A stretch of 9,109 nucleotides of DNA from Chloroflexota bacterium (GTDB lineage: Bacteria > Chloroflexota > Dehalococcoidia > Bin125). The number at the start of each line of letters is the position of its first letter. Within the stretch, counting starts at the first letter, position 1. The position numbers were made by a program, and so were the translations under genes. The notes under the pieces are model-generated. The model was not told the DNA's origin. It made no database searches and saw only the letters and a list, made by a program, of their open reading frames with translations. Positions 1 through 6,259 of this stretch are shown piece after piece. The DNA lies in assembly GCA_026705105.1 (NCBI GenBank), contig JAPPBK010000041.1, positions 1 through 9,109 of the forward strand, in the 5' to 3' direction.

Positions 1-40
1 TCCCCCTCTGGGGGAGGTGTCACGGAGTGACGGAGGGGGC
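1..40. repeat. GC-rich inverted-repeat element (partial)
   Basis: Two nested hairpins are visible. Bases 1-6 (TCCCCC) pair with 10-15 (GGGGGA) around a 3-nt loop, and 19-23 (GTCAC) pair with 27-31 (GTGAC) around GGA. The C-run at 2-6 could also pair with the closing G-run at 35-39, folding the whole unit into one cruciform-like structure. The form resembles short dispersed palindromic repeats seen in many GC-rich bacterial genomes. That it is repeated elsewhere is inference, because only one copy lies here and its left edge is at the window end. The closing GGAGGGGG lies 9 nt before the next start codon and can serve as its ribosome binding site. Confidence 0.55.
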
Positions 41-48
41 TCTTCAAC

Positions 49-576
49 ATGCCGCTGGAACTGCTCGACCCGACCGGAGAACCCGCGCCGACCGGCTTTT
101 GCGCCGCGCCGCGACTGACCACGCTCGACGGACTGCGGATCGGCCTGTTCTCCAACGGCAAGGTCAACGCCGACCGCCTGCTGCGCTACACCGCCGAGGT
201 CTTCGAGCGCGAGGCCGGTTGCCGCGTGGTGGTCGACACGGGCAAGCGCAACGCCAGCCGCATCGCCGAACCGCAGGTGCTCGAGCGGATCGCCAACGAC
301 GTCGATTTCCTGATTACGGCGGTCGGCGATTGAGGCTCCTGCTCGACGTGCAGTGTGCACGACGGGATCAGCTTCGAGCAGACCGGCAAGCCCGGCCTCG
401 TGCTCTGCACCCATCCGTTCGATTCGACCGGTCGGATGATCGCCAGGACCCTCGGCATGCCCGACTTCCAGTACGCCCTCGTCGACCATCCCATCGGCAG
501 CGCCGGCATTGAGGGACTGCAAGCCCGGGCCCTCGACGCCTACGAGCAGGGCCGGCGAATTCTGCTGGGCACGTAG
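49..576 (+). CDS. UGSC-family selenoprotein (in-frame UGA = selenocysteine 95)
   Basis: This is one 175-residue reading frame interrupted only by TGA at 331-333 and ending at TAG 574-576. Reading the TGA as Sec gives V-G-D-U-G-S-C-S-T-C-S-V-H-D at residues 92-105, the defining signature of the UGSC (seleno)protein family. Family features continue on both sides. Before it are an N-terminal L-D-G-x-R-I-G-L strand and a N-x-K-x-N-A-D segment (residues 26-42). After it are conserved-looking C-terminal segments around T-H-P-F-D (about 120-125) and D-H-P-I-G (about 147-151). U95 and C98 form a U-x-x-C redox-type pair. The cellular function of the family is not established; a selenol-based redox or catalytic role is inference. 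A SECIS-like hairpin follows the UGA. The start ATG has a purine-rich GGAGGGGG 9 nt upstream. The alternatives, a nonsense-mutated pseudogene or two separate genes, are unlikely because the frame is kept and the motif is exactly the one that uses Sec. Confidence 0.9.
342..366 (+). promoter_or_regulatory. Bacterial SECIS-like hairpin after the Sec UGA
   Basis: Bases 347-351 (CGTGC) pair perfectly with 357-361 (GCACG), closing a 5-nt loop AGUGU at 352-356. Below an A-A mismatch (346/362), bases 342-345 pair with 363-366, including one G-U pair. The apical loop begins 18 nt after the UGA and carries a G at its second position. These are the spacing and loop features known for bacterial SECIS elements bound by SelB. 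The structure lies within the coding sequence, as expected for bacteria. It was found by hand pairing, without energy calculation. Confidence 0.7.
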
Positions 577-613
577 ACAGAATCTGGAAACTAGCGCGCA
601 AACCAAACAAAGT

Positions 614-635
614 CGGCCCCGCGCAGGCGGGGCCG
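614..635. repeat. REP-like palindrome 1 (9-bp perfect stem)
   Basis: CGGCCCCGC (614-622) pairs without mismatch with GCGGGGCCG (627-635) around the tetraloop GCAG. It sits 38 nt after the selenoprotein stop codon in a convergent intergenic region. No U-run follows, so a classic intrinsic terminator is not supported, although the hairpin could slow or end transcription. The core CCCCGC-NNNN-GCGGGG is shared with the palindrome at 655-682. Confidence 0.7.
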
Positions 636-654
636 GTTGGCGTCCACCTCGTAG

Positions 655-682
655 CGTCGCCCCCGCCTACGCGGGGGCGACG
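655..682. repeat. REP-like palindrome 2 (12-bp perfect stem)
   Basis: Bases 655-666 pair perfectly with 671-682 around the loop CTAC. The loop and core (CCCCGC CTAC GCGGGG) resemble the reverse complement of palindrome 1 (CCCCGC CTGC GCGGGG). The two therefore look like an inverted pair of one repeat family, as in BIME-type arrangements. They lie between two genes that converge and may act as a transcriptional boundary for both. Dispersal in the genome cannot be judged from one window. Confidence 0.75.
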
Positions 683-725
683 TTGGCAGGAGCGGGCGCG
701 GGTCTGCAACAGGGGAGGTATCCAC

Positions 726-1880
726 CTACTCCGGACCCACCAACTCGCGGCCGATCAACATCCGGCGAACCTCCGACGTGCCCGCGCCGATCTCCAGCAG
801 CTTGGCGTCGCGGACGTAGCGGGCGACGCGGCTCTCGTTCATGTAGCCATAGCCGCCATGGATTTGCACCGCCTTGTCCGCCACGCGGCTGGACATCTCC
901 GCCGAGTAGAGGATGGCGGCCGCCGCCTCCTTGTTGCTGCGGACGCCTCTTGACGCCGCCTCTTCGACCACGTGAGCCGTCCGATAGACCAGCCAACGAG
1001 CGGCTTCCAGTTCCGTGTACATGTCGGCCAGCATCGCCTGGATGAGCTGGAAGTCGCCGATGCGTTGACCGAACTGCTTGCGGTTGCGCGCATACTGGAC
1101 CGCTTCGTCGAGCGCCGCTTGCGCGATCCCCAGTGGTTCACCGGCGAGGAACGCGCGCTCAACGGCGAGGCCCTGCATCATCACGCCTGCGCCGGAGCCT
1201 TCGCCGCGCAGTACGTTCGACGCCGGGACGACGCAGTCTTCGAGAATCAACTCTGCAGTGGGCGAACCACGATGCCCGACCTTGTCCAACACTTGCCCGA
1301 CGCTGAAGCCCTCGAAGCCCGACTCGACGATGAATGCCGTCACGCCGCGCGAGCCCGCCTCGGGATCGGTCTTGGCGTAGAGCACCAGCGTGTCGGCGAC
1401 CGACCCGTTGGTGATGAACATCTTCGAACCGTTGAGCCGGTAGACATCGCCGTCGCGCACCGCTGTCGTGCGGATGCCCATCGCGTCCGACCCGGCCTCA
1501 GGCTCGGTCAGCGCCAGCGCCCCGATCTGCGTGCCGTCGCAGAGTCCGGGAAGATACTGGTGCTTCTGTGCTTCCGATCCGTTGGCTGCGAGATTGTTCG
1601 CGCACAGGTTGGCATGCGCGCCATACGACAGCGCGACCGACGCGCTGGCCCGGGCGATCTCCTCCGTGGCGATCACGCCGGCCAGCAGACCAGCATTGGA
1701 ACCGCCGTACTGTTCGTCAATCGTGACGCCCAGCAGTCCGAGTTCGCCCAGCACTGGCCATAGATGTCGGGGAAACCGATCGTGACGATCGATATCATCG
1801 GCGATCGGATCTATCTCTGCGCGTACGAAGTCTCGTACGCTTTGTTGTACTAAACGCTGAGCCTCGTTAAGTTCAATCAT
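726..1880 (-). CDS. ivd: Acyl-CoA dehydrogenase, isovaleryl-CoA dehydrogenase type
   Basis: The predicted 384-residue FAD flavoenzyme oxidises a short branched acyl-CoA at C2-C3 and passes electrons to ETF; in leucine breakdown the reaction is isovaleryl-CoA to 3-methylcrotonyl-CoA. Both acyl-CoA dehydrogenase signatures are present: A-L-T-E-P-E-A-G-S-D (122-132) and Q-I-H-G-G-Y-G-Y (339-346). The isovaleryl type is indicated by the catalytic glutamate E241 in V-E-R-A-F-L-A-G. It is further supported by alanine A366 in G-A-G-T-S-E, at the place where medium-chain enzymes carry their catalytic Glu, and by the S-Y-G-A-H-x-N-L-C segment at 85-93. Length matches the family. The start at 1880 was chosen because M-I-E-L-N-E-A-Q begins the usual first helix and AGGGA lies 9 nt upstream. 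The frame stays open to 2108, but that extension overlaps the divergent lut gene and has no homology. It converges with the selenoprotein gene, and no other leucine-pathway gene is present, so substrate is inferred from motifs. Confidence 0.9.
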   Translation of the reverse strand: MIELNEAQRLVQQSVRDFVRAEIDPIADDIDRHDRFPRHLWPVLGELGLLGVTIDEQYGGSNAGLLAGVIATEEIARASASVALSYGAHANLCANNLAANGSEAQKHQYLPGLCDGTQIGALALTEPEAGSDAMGIRTTAVRDGDVYRLNGSKMFITNGSVADTLVLYAKTDPEAGSRGVTAFIVESGFEGFSVGQVLDKVGHRGSPTAELILEDCVVPASNVLRGEGSGAGVMMQGLAVERAFLAGEPLGIAQAALDEAVQYARNRKQFGQRIGDFQLIQAMLADMYTELEAARWLVYRTAHVVEEAASRGVRSNKEAAAAILYSAEMSSRVADKAVQIHGGYGYMNESRVARYVRDAKLLEIGAGTSEVRRMLIGRELVGPE

Positions 1881-1946
1881 GCTTGTATGTCCCTGAACCG
1901 CGACTCGAATACCCGCTGCGTCCTGAGCATACATCTGCGCCGCTGA

Positions 1947-1952
1947 TAGAAT
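1947..1952 (+). promoter_or_regulatory. Putative -10 box for a leaderless lut operon mRNA
   Basis: TAGAAT (one mismatch to TATAAT) ends six bases before the ATG at 1959, so transcription would start at or next to the start codon. No usable Shine-Dalgarno sequence is present: the only G-run, 1954-1957, is one base from the ATG. A weak -35 candidate TGAGCA (1924-1929) is spaced by 17 nt. The same arrangement occurs before the gene at 8191. Start sites have not been measured. Confidence 0.45.
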
Positions 1953-1958
1953 TGGGGC

Positions 1959-2468
1959 ATGATCAGCGCCACCGATCGCATTTCGCAGTTCGCCGAGGCC
2001 TTGCACGCCGCGCAGGGCGAGATCGCCTACCTCGACTCCTGGGACGAACTCTGGGACTTCGCCGCATCGCTCGGCGACGATGTGCCGGTCGTCTCTCCCG
2101 CCGCTCACGGCTTTCTGCGGCGCGGCGAGCTTCCCGACGCCGACGACCCGCTCCGCTCAATCGCCGACCGCCTAGTCGGCATCACGGTCGCCGCGCTTGG
2201 TGTCGCCGAGACCGGCTCCCTGCTGCTGATCGAGCGCGCGCCGATCGATCGCGCCGTCTCGTTGCTCACCCGGCACCTGATCGTCGCGGTCGGCCAGGAC
2301 GACATCGTCGACGACCTTGCCGACGGCTTCCGCTGGCTGGCCGACCAGCCGCGAGCCGCCGCCTACGCGACCTTTGTCACCGGTCCGTCGCGCACCGCCG
2401 ACATTGAGCGATCGCTCACGATCGGCGTCCAGGGACCGAGCCGGCTGACGGCGGCGGTGCTGACATGA
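1959..2468 (+). CDS. lutC: Short LutC-like LUD-domain protein (lactate utilisation)
   Basis: The 169-residue protein belongs to the LUD (DUF162/YkgG) family. In Bacillus, LutC works with LutA and LutB in the oxidation of L-lactate to pyruvate in the cytoplasm. The diagnostic stretches are A-L-G-V-A-E-T-G-S-L-L-L (79-90) and G-P-S-R-T-A-D-I-E (142-150), followed by L-T-I-G-V-Q-G-P (153-160), the typical end of LutC. The protein is shorter than usual LutC proteins (about 200-240 residues), with a trimmed N-terminal part before the LUD core. The ATG at 1959 is the first start in frame, close to a -10-like box, and appears to lack a Shine-Dalgarno site. Its TGA overlaps the next ATG (ATGA, 2465-2468), so translation is probably coupled to the LutB-LutA fusion. 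The exact 2-hydroxy acid oxidised is inferred from family membership. Confidence 0.85.
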   Translation: MISATDRISQFAEALHAAQGEIAYLDSWDELWDFAASLGDDVPVVSPAAHGFLRRGELPDADDPLRSIADRLVGITVAALGVAETGSLLLIERAPIDRAVSLLTRHLIVAVGQDDIVDDLADGFRWLADQPRAAAYATFVTGPSRTADIERSLTIGVQGPSRLTAAVLT

Positions 2469-4636
2469 TCGCCGACTTCAAGGAGCGCTACGAGCGCGCC
2501 GTCAGCGATCCCGATCTGCGACCGCGCCTGCTCGCCTTCCAGCGTTCGTGGCGCCAGAGCCGCGACGCACAGGTCGCACGGCTGGAACAGCGCACCGAAC
2601 GGTCCTTCGACGACCTGCGCCGCGACTTTGCAGCGGTCAAGGACTCCACCATCGAACGGCTCGACGACTACATCGACGAGTTCCGTGCCAACGCCGAGGC
2701 CGCCGGCGCGACCGTCGTCGAGCTGACCACGGCGGAGGAGGCGGTCGAGTACATCGCCGGCGTCTGCACGGCGCGCGGCATCGACCTCGTGGTCAAGAGC
2801 AAGTCCATGGTCTCCGAGGAGATCGAACTCAACGATGAACTCGCCGAGCGCGGGATCACGGCCATCGAGACCGACCTGGGCGAGTGGCTGCTGCAGCTCG
2901 CCGAGCAGCGGCCGTCTCACCTGGTCATGCCCGCGATCCACCAGAAGCGGCAGTACGTCGCCGATATCCTGGGCAAGGAACTGGGCCGCGAGTTCGATCC
3001 TGACAACATCCCGGCCATGGTCGCCAGCGCCCGCGAGGGATTGCGCCGTCACTATCTCGCGGCGGGCGCAGGACTGACCGGCGCGAACGCGCTCGTCGCC
3101 GAGACCGGCAGCATCATGGTCGTGACCAACGAGGGCAACATGCGTCTCGCCACGTCGCTGCCTGACGTGCATTTCGTGACCGCCGGGATTGAGAAGCTGA
3201 TTCCGTCATGGGCCGACGCGGAGCGGCAGCTTCAGCTCCTGCCGCGTTCGGCCACCGCGCAGACACTGAGCACCTACACGACCTGCATCACCGGCGCGCA
3301 GCCGGGCAAGGAAATGCACATCATTCTGCTCGACAACGGTCGCCGCGAGATGCGCGGCGACGACATGATCGGTGCGGCGCTGCGCTGCATCCGCTGCGGC
3401 GCATGCGCCAACGTCTGTCCGCCCTACCAGGTCGTCGGCGGTCACACCTTCGGGCACATCTATACGGGCGCGATCGGCCTGGTGAACACGACCTTCCACC
3501 ACAGCATCGAAGACGCCGCCGGTCCACAGGGGCTCTGCGTCTCTTGCGGCGCGTGCGAGACCGTCTGCCCCGTCGCCATTCCGCTGCCACGCCAAATCCT
3601 CAATGTCCGCAGGCGGGCGACGGAGTCGGGTCACGCGCCGCGCTGGGAACGCTGGCTGCTTCGAGCCTGGTCAATGCCGCAACTCTTCCGCGCCGCGATG
3701 AAGCTGGGCGCGGTTGCTTCCACGGCTGCCCGCGCCGTGGGACTCGTGCATCGCGACCACATTCGACTGCCCATGTCTCGCCGGCTGAGTTGGCGATCTG
3801 TTCCCGCCATCCCTGCGCAGACCGGCAGTGACCTGATCGGCGACCGGCGGCCGCAGCCGACCCTCGCGTCAACGCCGGCTGCCGGAACCACGGTAGATCT
3901 GTTTGCGCAGTGCCTCGCCAATCGCCTGATGCCCGACACGGTCGACGCCTCCGCTCGGCTGATCGAAGCAGGCGGCGCGAACGTCAATCTCCCGCCCAAC
4001 CAACACTGCTGCGGCCTGCCCGCCTTCGACGCCGGCGACTGGGACACCGCGCGAACGATGGCGCGGTCGAGCATCGAAGTTCTCGGCAGGACCGACCATG
4101 AGATTGTCACGCCCGCAACCAGTTGCGTGATCTCCATGCGTGACCACTGGCCGCAGCTCTTCCGGGACGAGCCCGACACCCTGTCTCGCGCCAATGCGGT
4201 CGCCGATCGAATCCACGACCTCGCCGCCTGGCTGGACGGTCCGGGCCGCCTGCCCGACGGCTGCCTGGAGCGGAGAGTGTCGGGTTCATGGACCGCGCAC
4301 CGATTCTGCCAGTCGTCCAATCGCAACGACCCCGGCGCGCGCATCGACCTGCTTGTCGAGCGGCTGACGGGGGAGACTTCACTGCCGTTGGAGGAACCGG
4401 AGGTCTGCTGCGGATTCGGCGGACTCACCTCGATTGCCGCGCCCGAGGTCGGTCAGGGCATCCTCGAGCGCAAGCTCGACTGTGTAGCAGCAAGCGGGTG
4501 CGAGACGCTACTGACCAACAATCCCGGTTGCGCCCTGCATCTGCGAGCCGGCGCGGTCGCTCGCGGAGCATCGCACGACACACAACACTACGCCGACTAC
4601 CTCGCCGCCCGCCTGCCCGACAATCCACCTAGCTGA
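2465..4636 (+). CDS. LutB-LutA fusion: LUD domain, two 4Fe-4S clusters, two CCG domains
   Basis: This 723-residue protein joins what are usually two subunits of the lactate-oxidising Lut complex. Residues about 60-290 form a LUD domain with V-A-E-T-G-S (about 211-216) and N-E-G-N-M-R-L just after it. Two ferredoxin-type motifs follow, C308-x2-C311-x2-C314-x3-C318-P and C358-x2-C361-x2-C364-x3-C368-P; these are LutB features. After a linker (about 385-478) the LutA-type cysteine-rich domains appear: C483, C515-C516-G and C554 in the first, and C615, C648-C649-G and C689 in the second, which in this superfamily bind FeS clusters or act in heterodisulfide-like chemistry. The total length is close to LutB (about 470) plus LutA (about 240). 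The start overlaps the lutC stop by four bases. No membrane segment is evident, so a cytoplasmic complex donating electrons to the respiratory chain is inferred. A related (S)-2-hydroxy-acid substrate is possible. Confidence 0.9.
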   Translation: MIADFKERYERAVSDPDLRPRLLAFQRSWRQSRDAQVARLEQRTERSFDDLRRDFAAVKDSTIERLDDYIDEFRANAEAAGATVVELTTAEEAVEYIAGVCTARGIDLVVKSKSMVSEEIELNDELAERGITAIETDLGEWLLQLAEQRPSHLVMPAIHQKRQYVADILGKELGREFDPDNIPAMVASAREGLRRHYLAAGAGLTGANALVAETGSIMVVTNEGNMRLATSLPDVHFVTAGIEKLIPSWADAERQLQLLPRSATAQTLSTYTTCITGAQPGKEMHIILLDNGRREMRGDDMIGAALRCIRCGACANVCPPYQVVGGHTFGHIYTGAIGLVNTTFHHSIEDAAGPQGLCVSCGACETVCPVAIPLPRQILNVRRRATESGHAPRWERWLLRAWSMPQLFRAAMKLGAVASTAARAVGLVHRDHIRLPMSRRLSWRSVPAIPAQTGSDLIGDRRPQPTLASTPAAGTTVDLFAQCLANRLMPDTVDASARLIEAGGANVNLPPNQHCCGLPAFDAGDWDTARTMARSSIEVLGRTDHEIVTPATSCVISMRDHWPQLFRDEPDTLSRANAVADRIHDLAAWLDGPGRLPDGCLERRVSGSWTAHRFCQSSNRNDPGARIDLLVERLTGETSLPLEEPEVCCGFGGLTSIAAPEVGQGILERKLDCVAASGCETLLTNNPGCALHLRAGAVARGASHDTQHYADYLAARLPDNPPS

Positions 4637-4644
4637 GGTCAGCC

Positions 4645-5559
4645 ATGCCCACCGTGATCGATGTCCACGTCCATCTCTGCCGCACCGCTGCGCAGGAAGC
4701 GATCGTCTTTCCCCGCCCCGGTCTGCCGCCCGAGTGGCGCTGGGCCAACGGCGACGCCTGCGCTGAGTACATGACCCGCAACGACGTCGAGGCGATCGTC
4801 GGACTGAACTACATGGTCGTGCCCGAAATGTTCGAGCAGCAACGCGCTCGCCGACCCGAGGCCCCGGATAGGGAGATCCACGAGATGCTGCGCCAACGCG
4901 TGCGCGACTTCAACACCTGGACCCTGGAACGGCAGGCCGAGGATCCGCGCATTCGCACCTTCCTCTGCTGCGACATCGGCACCTGGGGCGAGACCGAGCC
5001 ATTGATGGAGGAACTGGAGCGCGGTGTCGCAATGGGTGCGCGAGGCGTCAAGATGCATCCCGGCCTGGGCCGCTACTTCCCCGCCGACGAGCGGATGATG
5101 CCGCTCTACGCCCGGCTGGAGGAGCTAGGCCTGCCGATCCTCAGCGACACGGGCGCCTTGCGCGGCGGACCCGGCGACGACGTCTACGGCATGCCCGACC
5201 ACTTCATCCCCGTGTTCGAGCGCTTCCCGCGCCTGCAGTTCATCATGGCTCACATGCCCGGCGCGTACTGGGATCAGCGCATCCGCATCGCCGACCGCTT
5301 CCCGCAGGTCATCTTCGACACCGCCGGCGGCTTCGACGACGGCCACTTCACTTGCCGCGACGGCCGCCGTGCCTGCGCACAGGAGGATGCTGCCCGCGTG
5401 ATCCGCAGGCTCGGTGTCGAGCGAGTCCTGTTCGGCTCCGACGCTCCCGGCGCGGACCAGCAACCCCAGGTCCTCCAGCTCCTCCGCAGTGGACTGACCG
5501 AGAGTGAGCTGGACAGGGTCCTCGTCGAGAACGCCCGCCCCGTCCTTGGTCTGAACTGA
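4645..5559 (+). CDS. Amidohydrolase (Amidohydro_2, TIM-barrel), substrate unknown
   Basis: The 304-residue protein has the metal-dependent amidohydrolase barrel of the family that includes 2-amino-3-carboxymuconate semialdehyde and gamma-resorcylate decarboxylases. The visible ligand candidates are H8-V-H10 at the end of strand 1, K136-M-H138-P, H203 in M-A-H-M-P-G, and D266 in G-S-D-A-P-G. These are the expected places, consistent with an active mononuclear metal enzyme. Hydrolysis or non-oxidative decarboxylation of a carboxylate compound is possible; the specific reaction cannot be told from sequence. It starts 8 nt after the LutB-LutA stop, and a GAGG straddling that stop serves as ribosome binding site, so it is the third gene of the lut operon. 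This placement suggests a substrate linked to a hydroxy-acid or lactate pathway, which is inference. The length is typical for the small members of the family. Confidence 0.88.
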   Translation: MPTVIDVHVHLCRTAAQEAIVFPRPGLPPEWRWANGDACAEYMTRNDVEAIVGLNYMVVPEMFEQQRARRPEAPDREIHEMLRQRVRDFNTWTLERQAEDPRIRTFLCCDIGTWGETEPLMEELERGVAMGARGVKMHPGLGRYFPADERMMPLYARLEELGLPILSDTGALRGGPGDDVYGMPDHFIPVFERFPRLQFIMAHMPGAYWDQRIRIADRFPQVIFDTAGGFDDGHFTCRDGRRACAQEDAARVIRRLGVERVLFGSDAPGADQQPQVLQLLRSGLTESELDRVLVENARPVLGLN

Positions 5560-5599
5560 CTGGGCGAATCGACCTGTAGCGACGAATCGACAGGCATCC

Positions 5600-5815
5600 G
5601 CCGCATGCGCGGAGCGCTCCTCCTGACTAAACACCGCATCGCCGTCATGGGTCCCGTGCACGACCAGCGTCGGACACCGGACCTCGCGAGGTCTCAATCA
5701 CATCCGCTGCGACATTGAGCATTTCCATCTTCTGATCGCGGCCGATACGGAACAGGCCAGTCATGTCGAGGTCTTTCCAACCGTGCAAACGTCCAGGCGG
5801 TCGCTCACGCTTGCC
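5600..5815 (-). pseudogene. Truncated, frameshifted alpha/beta-hydrolase remnant
   Basis: Reading the minus strand, one frame gives a segment W-K-D-L-D-M ... F-R-I-G-R-D-Q-K-M-E-M-L-N-V-A-A-D-V-I (about 5785-5700). A different frame then continues as P-R-E-V-R-C-P-T-L-V-V-H-G-T-H-D, followed by V-F-S-Q-E-E-R-S-A-H-A (about 5692-5605). The second part matches the C-terminal core of alpha/beta hydrolases, in which C-P-T-L-V-V-H-G-T-x-D carries the catalytic aspartate. The two parts join only by a one-base frameshift near 5690-5700, next to a perfect palindrome GACCTCGCGAGGTC (5680-5693). The nucleophile region and the final histidine region are absent. It therefore looks like a decayed gene left in the intergenic space, and nothing functional is expected from it. 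Chance similarity of a short stretch is the alternative. Confidence 0.5.
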
Positions 5816-5821
5816 TAGACT
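5816..5821 (+). promoter_or_regulatory. Putative -10 box (TAGACT) before the 135-residue protein
   Basis: TAGACT is the same hexamer found before the thiolase gene, but here it is 20 nt ahead of the ATG. It would leave a short leader containing GGTGAG (5831-5836), a plausible ribosome binding site 5 nt from the ATG at 5842. No convincing -35 box is seen, so the call is tentative. Confidence 0.35.
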
Positions 5822-5841
5822 GGCCACGCTGGTGAGAGACC

Positions 5842-6249
5842 ATGGACCACGATCCCGAGACGGAAAACTTAACGGCGCAGTCTGAGACTGAATCCTCTGC
5901 GACCGTCGTGGCGACCCGGCTCAAGCTGAGCAGCTGGCGGAATCTGCGCCGTTTCTTTCGGGTCAACCGCGCCGTTGAACGCCAGCTCAAGGCTGATCCT
6001 GACCTGATCAGTTACCGGTTGAGAGCCGACTTCATACGACTACAGTTTTCCACGATCTCGATCTGGTCGGGAGAGGCGGCGATCGACCGGTTCGTTCGAA
6101 CCGGGAATCACCTGATTGCGCTCCAGGTCTTTGACGACATCGCAATCCGCGATCAGTCGGCGTTCGTCCGTTGGAACACAACGAACCCGCAGGAAGTCAC
6201 CTGGAGCGAGTGCCGCCGGCGACTGGCGTCGTTCGGCCAGTCTTCCTGA
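5842..6249 (+). CDS. Small protein, probable dimeric alpha/beta-barrel (ABM-like) fold
   Basis: The predicted protein has 135 residues. Residues 1-25 are polar and acidic-rich and look disordered. The core (about 26-128) has a helix with F-F-R-V-N-R-A-V-E-R-Q-L (38-49), a strand around I-S-Y-R-L-R-A-D (56-63), then F-S-T-I-S-I-W (69-75) and a helix with F-V-R-T-G-N-H (84-90), and ends with T-W-S-E-C-R-R-R-L (120-128). This order (helix, G/S-Y strand, F-x-T-x-S-x-W strand, A-x-x-x-F-x-x-x-x-x-H helix, closing W) resembles small bacterial proteins related to antibiotic-biosynthesis monooxygenases and DUF3291-type domains. Whether it binds a cofactor or has activity is unknown. GGTGAG lies 5 nt before the ATG. 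The gene converges on the MFS gene with only 10 nt between stop codons. Codon use is like that of the neighbours, which favours a real gene. Confidence 0.7.
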   Translation: MDHDPETENLTAQSETESSATVVATRLKLSSWRNLRRFFRVNRAVERQLKADPDLISYRLRADFIRLQFSTISIWSGEAAIDRFVRTGNHLIALQVFDDIAIRDQSAFVRWNTTNPQEVTWSECRRRLASFGQSS

Positions 6250-6259
6250 TGCCCCGGCG

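Noticed and set aside
27..512. 161-residue plus-strand frame overlapping the selenoprotein gene
   Set aside because: It is very Arg-rich and lacks any family motif. The alternative frame gives a recognisable UGSC protein.
972..1763. 263-residue plus-strand frame opposite the acyl-CoA dehydrogenase
   Set aside because: It is an antisense shadow of a well-recognised enzyme, with no motif of its own.
1881..2108. N-terminal extension of the acyl-CoA dehydrogenase frame to 2108
   Set aside because: It adds about 76 residues without family similarity, overlaps the start of the divergent lutC, and the start at 1880 matches the usual N-terminus and has AGGGA upstream.
2363..3172. Long minus-strand open frame opposite lutC/lutBA
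   Set aside because: It is a shadow of the lut genes; the plus strand carries conserved LUD motifs throughout, and the frame has no recognisable domain.
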